Of a DNA stretch of 64,000 nucleotides, positions 17,868 through 26,569 are shown piece by piece. Position numbers and translations under genes: made by a program. The notes under the pieces were generated by a model that had not been told where the DNA came from, did not search any database, and worked only from the letters and a program-made list of their open reading frames with translations. The DNA is from Mobilitalea torta (GTDB lineage Bacteria > Bacillota > Clostridia > Lachnospirales > Lachnospiraceae), in contig NZ_JBNPXH010000011.1 of NCBI RefSeq assembly GCF_050433395.1, forward strand, positions 124,001-188,000, in the 5' to 3' direction. Numbering within the stretch: position 1 is the first letter of the stretch; each line of letters opens with the position of its first letter.

Positions 17868-20800
17868 CTATTTCTTAATATAAACATGAAGCTGATTGTC
17901 TTTTGAAGCAGCATCCAAAAAATCATTTTTTAAAATTTCATATCCACAGTTACGGTATTTATTTTTTAAATGTTTTCCCGGAAGTTCAATGTCCCTTGAT
18001 TTTATACATATGGGCTGAAGACTTCTGTTATCGATATGATAGATAAAGAAGACAGTTTTGCCGTAGCATGTAAACTGAACGGAGACTCCGTCAAAATCCT
18101 CTGCTATCACTGGGTCAATAACAATATGCTCCTGGTTAAACCGTATCCCAAGAAGATTCGCAATGATTCTGCTTATATAAATTCCCGGACCGCTGGAATA
18201 AAGCCTCCAGCCTCCTTTTACCGGAATATCACCGGTTCTTAATTTGTTAAAATCGGCGGCATATTCATAGCGGTCATCAAAACATCCGTCGGAGCTGCTG
18301 TAGTAAACATTACTTTGACGAGTTAATGCATTAGGTACGTACTCGGTAAGCAGGATCGGCGTGATACGCATCAGTGCGTCCCAGGCTTTGTCGGATAACC
18401 CAAATGTAGCAGCGGCTTCTATATAGCGGATATGTGCGTGTACATATTGAAGACTTATCTCTCTTCCTACATTGGCAGCCTGCTCAGCTCTTATGAAAAT
18501 TTTGCTGTTGCCGCCATGATAGCCGGCGGGATGATCCATTAAGCGTATACCGTCAGGACATGCTAAATAATTATCAATAATATCCATATTACGGGCTGCC
18601 AGTTCTGTATCTGCTATTTGTGCGATAATGCTTCTGGTTAAAGGCAGTAAACGATAGTGGATGGAAGTTTCAGTGTCTGCCGGATGCAGCATATATTTCA
18701 TATGCTCCTTAGTCTCTCTGTATAGAAAACCGGCGATTACTCCGTCCTTAATAAGATACTGATTAAAGCAGGCTTTCATCTCCTTGGCCATATCTAAGGC
18801 TGCCTTTGCAAAAGTATAATCCTTATGGAATACCGATTTACTGAGCAGTTCCATTGTTTGTACAGCAAGAGCCTGTGTCCAGGCACTGACCAGATTTTCA
18901 CGCAATTGACGATTTGCAGGCTGCAAGGTGTCATCCCAGTCTCCTCCTGCGTAGGAAATAAGAGCAGTACCGGGAAGACAACGCTTCCTTATATTTTCTA
19001 CAGCTCGCTTTATATGATTTAAAATTGTTTCCGGTTTGCCTGCAGGCAGTGCATCCTTCGGCTCTCGATAATCTACAACTTCCTCCAGTATGGAAGAATC
19101 TCCGCTGGCCCTTATATAGTCGCTGATAGCTTTCAGGGGCCAGAATACTACATCACCATGGCAATCTTCCTGATGCATGGGATAGTGATCAAACATGAAC
19201 CATTGAGGCCATTCATAGACTTGATTCATCTGATGAGAGAAAAGGGTTAATAGTATGTTACGTACTAATTCATAATGCTGTGTGCTTAAGAAAAATTCTA
19301 TTGGTCCCTGGCATACATCGCGAGTACCCCAAGCTGCGCCGCCGGATTGCTCAAGACCGTGGGGAGAAGCAAAATGAATTAGGGCATCATGCGCATACCA
19401 ACGCATAATAACATTTATTTTTTGCATTGTAAGAGAAAAGCCCTTCGAAGAACTTAATAAGAAATTGCATATTAAGTTATCATAATATTTGTGATAAGCC
19501 TCCCTCAGTGTCGGATAATCATAGCTAAGAAGGAAAGGGATGTCATCCCCTTCGTTAACATAGCCCTGTATAACAATATCAAACTCTGATCGGTCCGGTA
19601 TCATAACGGTCAAAAGGGAAGGGTTCATTTCGGCGTTCTCTGCAAAGAAAATGCGATCATCACTAACATAACTATCTTCTGGGATTCTCATTCGGAAATG
19701 AAGATTAGGATAATAGGAATTAATATTAGAATCCAAGGAAGGGCGAATCTGTAATATAGTATTATCTTTTGTTAATTCAATCTCCTTTTCATATTCTCCC
19801 GGGCCGGCTGTCAATTGATGAGTAACTATAAAATCATAGTTCTTATGATTGACAGAATAAACTTTAAGAACGATTTCGGGACGGTTATACATGACAAAGG
19901 TGGTAATAATTAAGACATCATCTTCTATTTGATAGTACCAGGTACTGCCTGATACCTCCATTTCATAGGCGGAAGGTAAGGTAAGTAATCTGTACTGACC
20001 TTCGATTTTTACATAGATTCTCTGCCCGCTGTTCTTCTCGCAGTTTAATAAGCCCCTATGATTGGACAGCAGTTTATTATAGGTGGTATTCCCTGCCACC
20101 AGTTGACAGTTGAATACACCATAGATATAATTGGTGGAGCTAACCATACCGTACGGAACATTCTTTAAATCAAAGTTAGTCATTAGGATATGTCCATGAG
20201 GACGTTCTGTTATTAATTCTTTCGGCTGTAAAACTACATGACCATTTGTGGAAGTAAAGAATGACAGTAGTGTATCGCCTTCCTTTTCCTCTAAGATCCT
20301 GGTAGGGAAATACTTGTTCACCAGTTCCATATTCCATTGTTTGGAAGCATAAGGGGTTCCTACTTGATTAAGAGTAGGCATTTTCACTTGCTTGAATTTC
20401 GGAGCGTCCTCAAAGGAGTAAGCACTTTCCAGTTCCTGTATGTATTCTAATTCAGTGACAGCATTCGGATGGTTAGATTTGCAGATACCGTAAAACGAAA
20501 ATTGCTTCATTCCGGAGATGGAAAATGTCTCTGTTTGAAGTGCGGTATGTGACAACTCAAATTGTTTGTTTTTGCTGGGGAGATTGCCCAGCAATGCCTC
20601 GGGGACATTGGTTTTTTTATAAGAGAGACCAAAAAATTGTGTACCGTCTGTAGAGTACGCGACGGAACGGATACCAAGGCTGCCTTGCTGAAGATAAGGA
20701 TAGCAATTGTCCTGGGCCATATTCTGCCTGGAGCAGATGATGTATCCAAATTCTCCCTCAAATATACTGTGACCTAAATATTGTGCAACATAAAGCTCAT

Positions 20801-21212
20801 TGGATATCACATTACCCTTTGAACCAATTCCTATATCCTGAGAATAGACTACATCGGCTTTGTCACATAGGCCATGGAAAGAGATGTCCCAGAACCATAT
20901 GCCATGCGAGGTTAGACGCAAGGTTACAGTATAGCTGATTTGATCTGCTGTTCCTTCGAAAACAAGAGATGAATTGCTGAATTTCAATTCACTTTTGGAT
21001 GACAGTCCGATTAATGGATAACAAGTGATGGAATCTTGTTTGTATATTCGAAGATATATATTATTAACTGAACCATTTAATGGGTTACCTCGAAATGCGT
21101 TAATCATAACTGACTCATGAAGCCATTCAAAAATGTCTCCTCCCTGCAAGAAAGTAAAAATACTGTTACCGTTTTTTAATATAATGGGAACAGACATAGC
21201 ATTAAGTATCAT
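17868..21212 (-). CDS. GH94 1,2-beta-oligoglucan phosphorylase
   Basis: Predicted to phosphorolyse 1,2-beta-glucooligosaccharides (sophoro-oligosaccharides) to alpha-glucose 1-phosphate and a shortened chain (EC 2.4.1.333), inside the cell. The ~1114-residue length matches the known Listeria (Lin1839) and Lachnoclostridium enzymes of this type rather than the ~800-residue cellobiose phosphorylases. The C-terminal half is an (alpha/alpha)6 barrel with AAWGTRDVCQGP, the WPQWFMFDHYP loop, HGDVVFWPLKAISDY and GGDWDDTLQPAN at residues 756-767, where GH94 carries its acid Asp. The start chosen at 21212 has GGAGGT 6 nt upstream; an extension to 21290 lacks a ribosome site and would cross the promoter. 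Context agrees: importer, LacI repressor and GH3 as in the Listeria 1,2-glucan locus. Confidence 0.88.
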   Translation of the reverse strand: MILNAMSVPIILKNGNSIFTFLQGGDIFEWLHESVMINAFRGNPLNGSVNNIYLRIYKQDSITCYPLIGLSSKSELKFSNSSLVFEGTADQISYTVTLRLTSHGIWFWDISFHGLCDKADVVYSQDIGIGSKGNVISNELYVAQYLGHSIFEGEFGYIICSRQNMAQDNCYPYLQQGSLGIRSVAYSTDGTQFFGLSYKKTNVPEALLGNLPSKNKQFELSHTALQTETFSISGMKQFSFYGICKSNHPNAVTELEYIQELESAYSFEDAPKFKQVKMPTLNQVGTPYASKQWNMELVNKYFPTRILEEKEGDTLLSFFTSTNGHVVLQPKELITERPHGHILMTNFDLKNVPYGMVSSTNYIYGVFNCQLVAGNTTYNKLLSNHRGLLNCEKNSGQRIYVKIEGQYRLLTLPSAYEMEVSGSTWYYQIEDDVLIITTFVMYNRPEIVLKVYSVNHKNYDFIVTHQLTAGPGEYEKEIELTKDNTILQIRPSLDSNINSYYPNLHFRMRIPEDSYVSDDRIFFAENAEMNPSLLTVMIPDRSEFDIVIQGYVNEGDDIPFLLSYDYPTLREAYHKYYDNLICNFLLSSSKGFSLTMQKINVIMRWYAHDALIHFASPHGLEQSGGAAWGTRDVCQGPIEFFLSTQHYELVRNILLTLFSHQMNQVYEWPQWFMFDHYPMHQEDCHGDVVFWPLKAISDYIRASGDSSILEEVVDYREPKDALPAGKPETILNHIKRAVENIRKRCLPGTALISYAGGDWDDTLQPANRQLRENLVSAWTQALAVQTMELLSKSVFHKDYTFAKAALDMAKEMKACFNQYLIKDGVIAGFLYRETKEHMKYMLHPADTETSIHYRLLPLTRSIIAQIADTELAARNMDIIDNYLACPDGIRLMDHPAGYHGGNSKIFIRAEQAANVGREISLQYVHAHIRYIEAAATFGLSDKAWDALMRITPILLTEYVPNALTRQSNVYYSSSDGCFDDRYEYAADFNKLRTGDIPVKGGWRLYSSGPGIYISRIIANLLGIRFNQEHIVIDPVIAEDFDGVSVQFTCYGKTVFFIYHIDNRSLQPICIKSRDIELPGKHLKNKYRNCGYEILKNDFLDAASKDNQLHVYIKK

Positions 21213-21237
21213 AAAGTTACCTCCTTCATAAAATGAA

Positions 21238-21290
21238 TGGAAACCTTTCCAATCACAAAAAAGTATACAAGAACTTAGATTATATGTCAA
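21238..21290 (-). promoter_or_regulatory. SigA-type promoter and LacI-type operator of the phosphorylase gene
   Basis: Read on the minus strand: -35 TTGACA (21290-21285), a 17-bp spacer, -10 TATACT (21267-21262), then the operator TGGAAACCTTTCCA form at 21251-21238 (half-sites TGGAAA), just past the expected start point and 25 bp before the ATG. This is a repressor position. Confidence 0.75.
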
Positions 21291-21422
21291 GAAAAATCAT
21301 ATACTTAAGAGATTGCAAGGCTTTCAGCGAATTTTATAAAGAAAATGGGCAGGTATCAGTGTTGATTACACCTTGGCAAAAATGCATAAAAATAGATAAT
21401 AAATATTTACGTAATAAACATA

Positions 21423-21480
21423 TTGACAAAATAAACAGAATACATTATGATAATCATATCAAATCAAAGGAAACGTTTCC
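21423..21480 (+). promoter_or_regulatory. SigA-type promoter and LacI-type operator of the importer operon
   Basis: TTGACA (21423-21428), a 17-bp spacer and TATGAT (21446-21451) form a near-consensus promoter. The perfect palindrome GGAAACGTTTCC (21469-21480) lies at about +12. It mirrors the divergent promoter at 21238-21290. The likely binder is the LacI protein at 25373; a CcpA role cannot be excluded because cre sites share the GAAA..TTTC pattern. Confidence 0.78.
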
Positions 21481-21534
21481 AATGCAAAGAAATTGATTTC
21501 TGGTTTTGGTAATAACATGAATGGAGGAACTAAA

Positions 21535-22467
21535 TTGAAAGTAAAGCGGGGGTTCCATGAATTTGGAAAAGAGATACATAGGAATTGGATTATGTTCCTT
21601 ATGCTTTTACCGGCAATTGTATATTTTATTATTTTCTCTTACATTACAATGCCGGGAGCTTATGTTGCTTTCGTAAATTATAATCCGAATAAAGGAATTT
21701 TTGGAAGTGATTTTGTCGGCCTAAAGAATTTTGAGTTTTTAATTCGAAATGGAGACCTTTGGAGAATTACGAAAAATACATTGTTATATAATTTGGTGTT
21801 TTTAATATTAAGCCATTCTTTCCAAATTGTATTAGCAATCATGTTATCTGAAATTATTAATAAATACTATAAAAAAGTATCACAGTCGATAATTTTACTT
21901 CCGCACTTTATCTCATATGTAGTAGTTGGAGTTTTTGCATATAACTTTTTTAATTTTGATAATGGATTTATCAATTCTGTCTTGGTTAATATGGGCATGG
22001 AAAGATTCCCCTTCTATACAAATCCAGGAATATGGAAGTACATAATAGTTTTCTTTTATTTATGGAAGTCTACCGGATACGGAATGATTGTTTATCTTGC
22101 AGCTATTACAGGGATCAGTAACGAAATATATGAAGCAGCTTATATTGATGGGGCAAGCCGTTTGCAAAGAATTTTTAATATAACAATTCCCCTTTTAAAA
22201 CAAACCTTTATTTTACTGGTGTTATTTGGACTGGGCGGAATTTTAAGAGGTTCCTTTGATCTGTTTTACAACCTGATAGGTACCAATTCACTCCTTTATT
22301 ACCAGACAGATATTATTGATACTTATGTTTACCGAAGTTTAATTGGATCCTTTAATTTCTCATCGAGTGCAGCGGTAGGACTTTATCAGTCAGTGTTTGG
22401 GTTGATCCTGGTTCTAACGATTAATATGATAGTCCGTAAAATAGAGCCGGAAAGTGCTTTGTTCTAA
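21535..22467 (+). CDS. ABC sugar transporter permease, LplB family (1,2-glucan locus)
   Basis: A 310-residue importer membrane subunit with six predicted spans (the first around FLMLLPAIVYFIIFSYI) and an EAA loop EIYEAAYIDGASRLQRI near residue 198. The TTG at 21535 is taken as start because GGAGG is 9 nt upstream; a TTG at 21493 has no ribosome site and lies directly against the operator. It is first in an operon with the partner permease and binding lipoprotein. Context suggests uptake of sophoro-oligosaccharides. Confidence 0.88.
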   Translation: MKVKRGFHEFGKEIHRNWIMFLMLLPAIVYFIIFSYITMPGAYVAFVNYNPNKGIFGSDFVGLKNFEFLIRNGDLWRITKNTLLYNLVFLILSHSFQIVLAIMLSEIINKYYKKVSQSIILLPHFISYVVVGVFAYNFFNFDNGFINSVLVNMGMERFPFYTNPGIWKYIIVFFYLWKSTGYGMIVYLAAITGISNEIYEAAYIDGASRLQRIFNITIPLLKQTFILLVLFGLGGILRGSFDLFYNLIGTNSLLYYQTDIIDTYVYRSLIGSFNFSSSAAVGLYQSVFGLILVLTINMIVRKIEPESALF

Positions 22468-22483
22468 TATAAGGAGGCAGAAG

Positions 22484-23395
22484 ATGAAGAAAAGCAATCA
22501 TCACAAAATGACCATTAAATTAAGTAAAAGTAATCGCATCTTAAATATTATATGCTATACGGTAATCGGAATCTTTACCATAACATGCCTGTTTCCATTT
22601 GTGTTAATGATTACCTCTTCCTTTATGACGGAAAGAGAAATTATTGCCGAGGGGTACAAGCTGATTCCGAAAGAGCTTACTTTTTCAGCTTATAAATACT
22701 TATTGGATAATCCCACTAAGCTGATTAATGCCTATAAAGTGACAATTATCACGACGGTTGCCGGAACCGTACTTGGACTGATTGCTATGTCAATGGCGGG
22801 ATATGTACTGAATCGAAAGGATTTTAAATATCGTAATTTCTTTTCCTTTTTCATCTACTTCACAACCTTGTTTAGCGGCGGTTTGGTGCCATCTTATATC
22901 TTAACGGTAAGATATTTACATTTAAAAGATAGTCTGTGGGCAATGATTTTACCTGGTTTGATTAGTGCCTGGTCCATATTTTTGATGCGGAATTTTATGA
23001 AATCCATACCGGATGAATTATATGAATCAGCTATGATGGACGGAGCCGGTGCTTTCAAGATATATTGGAAAGTTTTTATGCCGCTGGCCATTCCTTCTTT
23101 AGCTACGATAGGATTATTCCTGAGTTTAGGATACTGGAATCAATGGTATAGTGCCAGTTTATATATTGATACCCCTTCTAAGTATCCACTGCAATTTTAC
23201 TTACAGAAAATGATCAATCTGGCTAATGTTGAGGCTTTAACAAGTCAAGGACACTTTATTAATACAGAAACTCTGCCAACCCAGTCCGTGAAGATGGCAA
23301 CGGCTGTATTAACCACCGGACCAATTATTTTTCTGTATCCATTTGTTCAAAAGTATTTTGTGAGCGGGCTTACCATGGGGTCCGTAAAAGGGTAA
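22484..23395 (+). CDS. ABC sugar transporter permease, YtcP-like (1,2-glucan locus)
   Basis: The 303-residue partner permease, with the coupling loop ELYESAMMDGAGAFKIYW near residues 176-193 and the family ending QKYFVSGLTMGSVKG. The ATG at 22484 follows GGAGG by 7 nt; a longer reading from 22454 would overlap the preceding gene without a ribosome site. It is 16 bp downstream of the first permease. Confidence 0.88.
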   Translation: MKKSNHHKMTIKLSKSNRILNIICYTVIGIFTITCLFPFVLMITSSFMTEREIIAEGYKLIPKELTFSAYKYLLDNPTKLINAYKVTIITTVAGTVLGLIAMSMAGYVLNRKDFKYRNFFSFFIYFTTLFSGGLVPSYILTVRYLHLKDSLWAMILPGLISAWSIFLMRNFMKSIPDELYESAMMDGAGAFKIYWKVFMPLAIPSLATIGLFLSLGYWNQWYSASLYIDTPSKYPLQFYLQKMINLANVEALTSQGHFINTETLPTQSVKMATAVLTTGPIIFLYPFVQKYFVSGLTMGSVKG

Positions 23396-23412
23396 TTAAA
23401 TAAATCAGGGAA

Positions 23413-23446
23413 TTATAGGCTTTACTTTTTAATAGAAGACCTATAA
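23413..23446 (+). other. Small hairpin before the binding-protein gene
   Basis: TTATAGG and CCTATAA pair across a 20-nt loop between the second permease and the lipoprotein gene, the same position as the hairpin at 7060-7085. No T tract follows, so an mRNA-stability or processing role is likelier than termination. Confidence 0.3.
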
Positions 23447-23465
23447 AATAAAAGGAGGAAAAGTT

Positions 23466-25055
23466 ATGAAATTAAGGAAAATTGTGTCAAGTATTTTATG
23501 CTTCATTATGGTCTGCATGCTATTAGCCGGATGCGGCAAAGAGGCGAATACGAATCAGACAGGAAATCAGACGGATAATCCAAAAAATGAGTCTGAGAAC
23601 GAGTCTGGCAAAGAGTCAGAGAAGGAAATTGACTTATCAGAGCATGTAACTCTAGTGTTGTATCTTTATGGTTCGGCGGGAGTGGCCAATGAGGATATCC
23701 TGGCAGAAATCAATCAAAAACTGACAGAAGATATCAATACATCCATCGAAATTAAGTATATCGACTGGGGTGATATCGGCACCAAATATCCGCTTATCTG
23801 GGCATCCAACGAAAGCTTTGATATGGCGTATGCTTCCATTAACACAGCAGTACCTTATTACACATTAGCGAAGCAGGGTTCTTTATATGATATTACTGAA
23901 ATCATAGATAAGTATGCTCCGGTATTAAAGGAAAGAGTTCCGGAGACAAGCTGGGCTGCAACCACATCCGAAGGAAAAATCTATGGTGTACCTACTCTGG
24001 GTTCGGGATTTAACTGTACCGGATTTGTGTATAACAAAGAAAATTGTAAAAAATGGGGTATTAGTGAGGTTACTGATTTAGAATCCATGATTGCTTACTG
24101 TGATGCTTCGGTTGCAAACGGAATATATCCTTTCAATGGCAATGCTGATATCGCTAAGGATTTTTATAAAATGCTAATCGATACTACCGGTAATTGGGTT
24201 CCTGCTCCCGGTATTTCTACGGAAGAATTGCATTTAGTTACCCGTGATTTTAATAACTTTAAGGATATCGTTCATCCGGCATTTACCGATGAGTTTGCAC
24301 AGTTTGTAAGGATGATGGATGAATGGGATAGTAAAGGCTATTGGCCTAAGGACATATTATCTTCTTCTACCGGTGATAAGGAAATGTATAAGAATGGTCA
24401 ATCTTCTTCCTACATCACACATATGGGAGACTGGACAGGTAATTTCACTAATGTTCACGGGAATTTACCGGATCAGGATATTGATGCTTGGTATTTTGCA
24501 GAGGATAATAATAAAGTGATGAAAAGCTCCGCTGCACAGGACATCACTGTTGTAAATGTTAAATCAAAATATCCTGAAAGATGTGTTATGGCTATCGAAA
24601 AATTCCTTACTGACAGAACCTACTATAATTTATGGCAATATGGTATAGAAGGCCGTCAGTATGAAGTCGTGGACGGCTATCTTGAAAAACCTGCAACTTA
24701 TGATGAAAGTGTAGATGCGGGTGGATTTGCAGGATGGGCATTTAGCAATACCGAATTTAAGATTCCTCTGAAAACAGAGCATCCCAGCCGTTATGTAAAA
24801 CTGGAGGAATGGAGTAAAATATATATCAGCGATCCATTCACGGGCTTTAGTTTTGACCCCACCAATGTTAGTGCAGAGCTTTCCGCAATTTCTAACGTAA
24901 ACTCAACCCTTGGTATCCAGCTTATGTTAGGTAAGACTGAAAATGTAGAAACTGCAATTGAGGAATATAGAAATCAGTTAAAACGTGCAGGTATTGATAA
25001 GGTTATCGAGGAATTAAATAATCAATTATCAACCTTTACACCAGTTATAAAATAG
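23466..25055 (+). CDS. Extracellular solute-binding lipoprotein (sophoro-oligosaccharide importer)
   Basis: A 529-residue membrane-anchored binding protein. The signal peptide MKLRKIVSSILCFIMVCMLL ends in lipobox LAGC with Cys23. A low-complexity Asn/Glu/Ser linker (25-55) precedes the two-lobed domain beginning HVTLVLYLYGSAG, the usual start of family-1 sugar-binding proteins. AAAGGAGG stands in front of the ATG. It corresponds in position to the Listeria sophorooligosaccharide-binding protein (Lin1841) gene. The ligand is inferred from the linked GH94 and GH3 genes. Confidence 0.88.
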   Translation: MKLRKIVSSILCFIMVCMLLAGCGKEANTNQTGNQTDNPKNESENESGKESEKEIDLSEHVTLVLYLYGSAGVANEDILAEINQKLTEDINTSIEIKYIDWGDIGTKYPLIWASNESFDMAYASINTAVPYYTLAKQGSLYDITEIIDKYAPVLKERVPETSWAATTSEGKIYGVPTLGSGFNCTGFVYNKENCKKWGISEVTDLESMIAYCDASVANGIYPFNGNADIAKDFYKMLIDTTGNWVPAPGISTEELHLVTRDFNNFKDIVHPAFTDEFAQFVRMMDEWDSKGYWPKDILSSSTGDKEMYKNGQSSSYITHMGDWTGNFTNVHGNLPDQDIDAWYFAEDNNKVMKSSAAQDITVVNVKSKYPERCVMAIEKFLTDRTYYNLWQYGIEGRQYEVVDGYLEKPATYDESVDAGGFAGWAFSNTEFKIPLKTEHPSRYVKLEEWSKIYISDPFTGFSFDPTNVSAELSAISNVNSTLGIQLMLGKTENVETAIEEYRNQLKRAGIDKVIEELNNQLSTFTPVIK

Positions 25056-25067
25056 GAATAAAGAATC

Positions 25068-25203
25068 GCTGTTGCAAAACAATAAATGATATTCTGTTAT
25101 CTGATATAGCTGAATTCTATATCTGAAGATCCTCTGAAAGAGAGTTTTTTCGGTAAAATTCAGCTATATGAAATTAATCCGGAATGACATTTTTTGCAAC
25201 AGC
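25068..25203 (+). repeat. Long nested inverted repeat after the binding-protein gene
   Basis: GCTGTTGCAAAA (25068-25079) is the exact reverse complement of 25192-25203, and inside it ATATAGCTGAATT (25104-25116) pairs exactly with 25157-25169. Together they fold the 136-nt stretch into one long stem with a loop holding a TTTTTTC tract. It may act as terminator of the importer operon or be an inserted palindromic element. Together with the next hairpin it fills the 317-bp gap 25056-25372. Confidence 0.6.
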
Positions 25204-25219
25204 CTCTTTTCAATATGAT

Positions 25220-25344
25220 ATGATTAAAGCGTCAAAAGGTGCTGCGCACATTTCCGGATACAATATATTGATATGCAAGCCTGCTTGCAATAGCAATATA
25301 TTGTATTCGGAAAGCACCGAAGGTGCTTTTGACGCTTTAATCAT
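25220..25344 (+). repeat. 125-nt imperfect palindrome upstream of the LacI-type gene
   Basis: The arms begin ATGATTAAAGCGTCAAAAG and its complement and continue through CAATATATTG-containing segments to a core GCAAGC/GCTTGC with a 2-nt loop (25275-25288). Internal mismatches are few. The right arm ends 28 bp before the LacI start codon. It has the look of a miniature inverted-repeat element; a leader RNA role is the alternative. Confidence 0.6.
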
Positions 25345-25372
25345 GACATTTATTAAATACGGGAGGTCCATG

Positions 25373-26410
25373 ATGGCAAATATCAATATTAAGGATATAG
25401 CAAGATTATCGGGTGTAGGTATAGCAACAGTTTCCCGCGTGATAAATCAAACGGGATCTGTCAGTGAGAAAACAAGAAAAAAAGTAATGGATGTGATTAA
25501 TGAATATAATTACATTCCCAATAACAGCGCCCGAAATCTTAAATTAACGCAATCCGATAATATTGCATTGATTGTCAAGTACACATCCAATCCGTTTTTT
25601 ATTAAAATGATGGATGTGATAGAGACAGAGATGTCATCCAGAGGATATCCGCTTCTGATTCAGAATGTGGATGATAGTTCTGATGAGCTGGATATTGCAA
25701 TCAGTGAATCTATGCATAGTAATTTATGCGGAGTAATTATCATGGGAGGTTCCTTCTCGTCTTATACGGAGGCAAAGTTTAAGCAGCTTGGGATTCCGTG
25801 TGTTCTCCTTACAATAAGTTCCGAAGGAAAAGTTGATCCTTCCCTCTATTCCAGTGTAATTATCGATGATGAAAAGGAAGCTTACAAAGCTACAAAATAC
25901 TTAATTGAAATGGGGCATAAGAATATCGGATTTTTGTACAAAGATGCAGGGAATTTGATTACGCCCAATATACTGCGCTATCAGGGATATAAAAAAGCCT
26001 TAGAGGAAGGAGGAATACCGGTGGATGATAATTTAGTCTCTACCGGGGTTCCCGTAAGTGGTACGGGTTTTCGCGCAGGCTTTCTTGCTATGAAGCAATT
26101 AATGCAAAAAAATCCAGCCATGACCGCTGTTTTTTCTTTTTCGGATGTATTAGCAATTGGAGCAGCTAAGGCCGCATTGGCAAGCGGAAAGAAAATACCG
26201 GAGGATATCTCTATTGTAGGATTTGATGGAATAGAAATAATGGAGTTTTATAATCCGGCATTGGATACCGTTTACCAGCCCGCAACAGAAATGGCTCTAT
26301 CCGCTGTATCGTTGCTCCATGGAATGATGAATGGTGAAAGGTCACAGCACATGGTGTATAATTCAGTCATTATGAAACGGGGCTCTGTAAGAAAGATACA
26401 GGAGATATAG
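25373..26410 (+). CDS. LacI-family transcriptional repressor
   Basis: A 345-residue repressor. The N-terminal helix-turn-helix reads INIKDIARLSGVGIATVSRV with the hinge helix after it (NNSARNLKL), and the rest is a periplasmic-binding-protein-like effector domain (IALIVKYTSNPFF, SIVGFDGIEIMEFYNPALDTV). The second of two tandem ATGs (25373) is preferred because GGGAGG is 6 nt upstream. It sits between the importer and GH3 genes of the 1,2-glucan locus. Its most likely targets are the TGGAAA-half-site operators at 21238 and 21469, with a sophoro-oligosaccharide as inducer. No such operator is visible before its own gene or the GH3 gene. Confidence 0.92.
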   Translation: MANINIKDIARLSGVGIATVSRVINQTGSVSEKTRKKVMDVINEYNYIPNNSARNLKLTQSDNIALIVKYTSNPFFIKMMDVIETEMSSRGYPLLIQNVDDSSDELDIAISESMHSNLCGVIIMGGSFSSYTEAKFKQLGIPCVLLTISSEGKVDPSLYSSVIIDDEKEAYKATKYLIEMGHKNIGFLYKDAGNLITPNILRYQGYKKALEEGGIPVDDNLVSTGVPVSGTGFRAGFLAMKQLMQKNPAMTAVFSFSDVLAIGAAKAALASGKKIPEDISIVGFDGIEIMEFYNPALDTVYQPATEMALSAVSLLHGMMNGERSQHMVYNSVIMKRGSVRKIQEI

Positions 26411-26569
26411 CTTTATTTGCTGATACATTATTAATATTGAAGGAAAGAAAACGGCTATAATACATCTGCCATAATAATTGGCTGATAATAGCTAAGATAA
26501 CAAAATCAGCACAATATCTTACGTAAAAATAACATAAAATGCTTATATGTATTTCAGAAGGGAACAGCA

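Noticed and set aside
21213..21290. N-terminal extension of the GH94 protein to 21290
   Set aside because: It would translate through the operator and promoter and has no ribosome site, while 21212 has GGAGGT at ideal distance.
25220..25344. Riboswitch or T-box before the LacI-type gene
   Set aside because: The structure is one long palindrome without the multi-branched core or conserved motifs of known leaders, and lacks a terminator/antiterminator pair.
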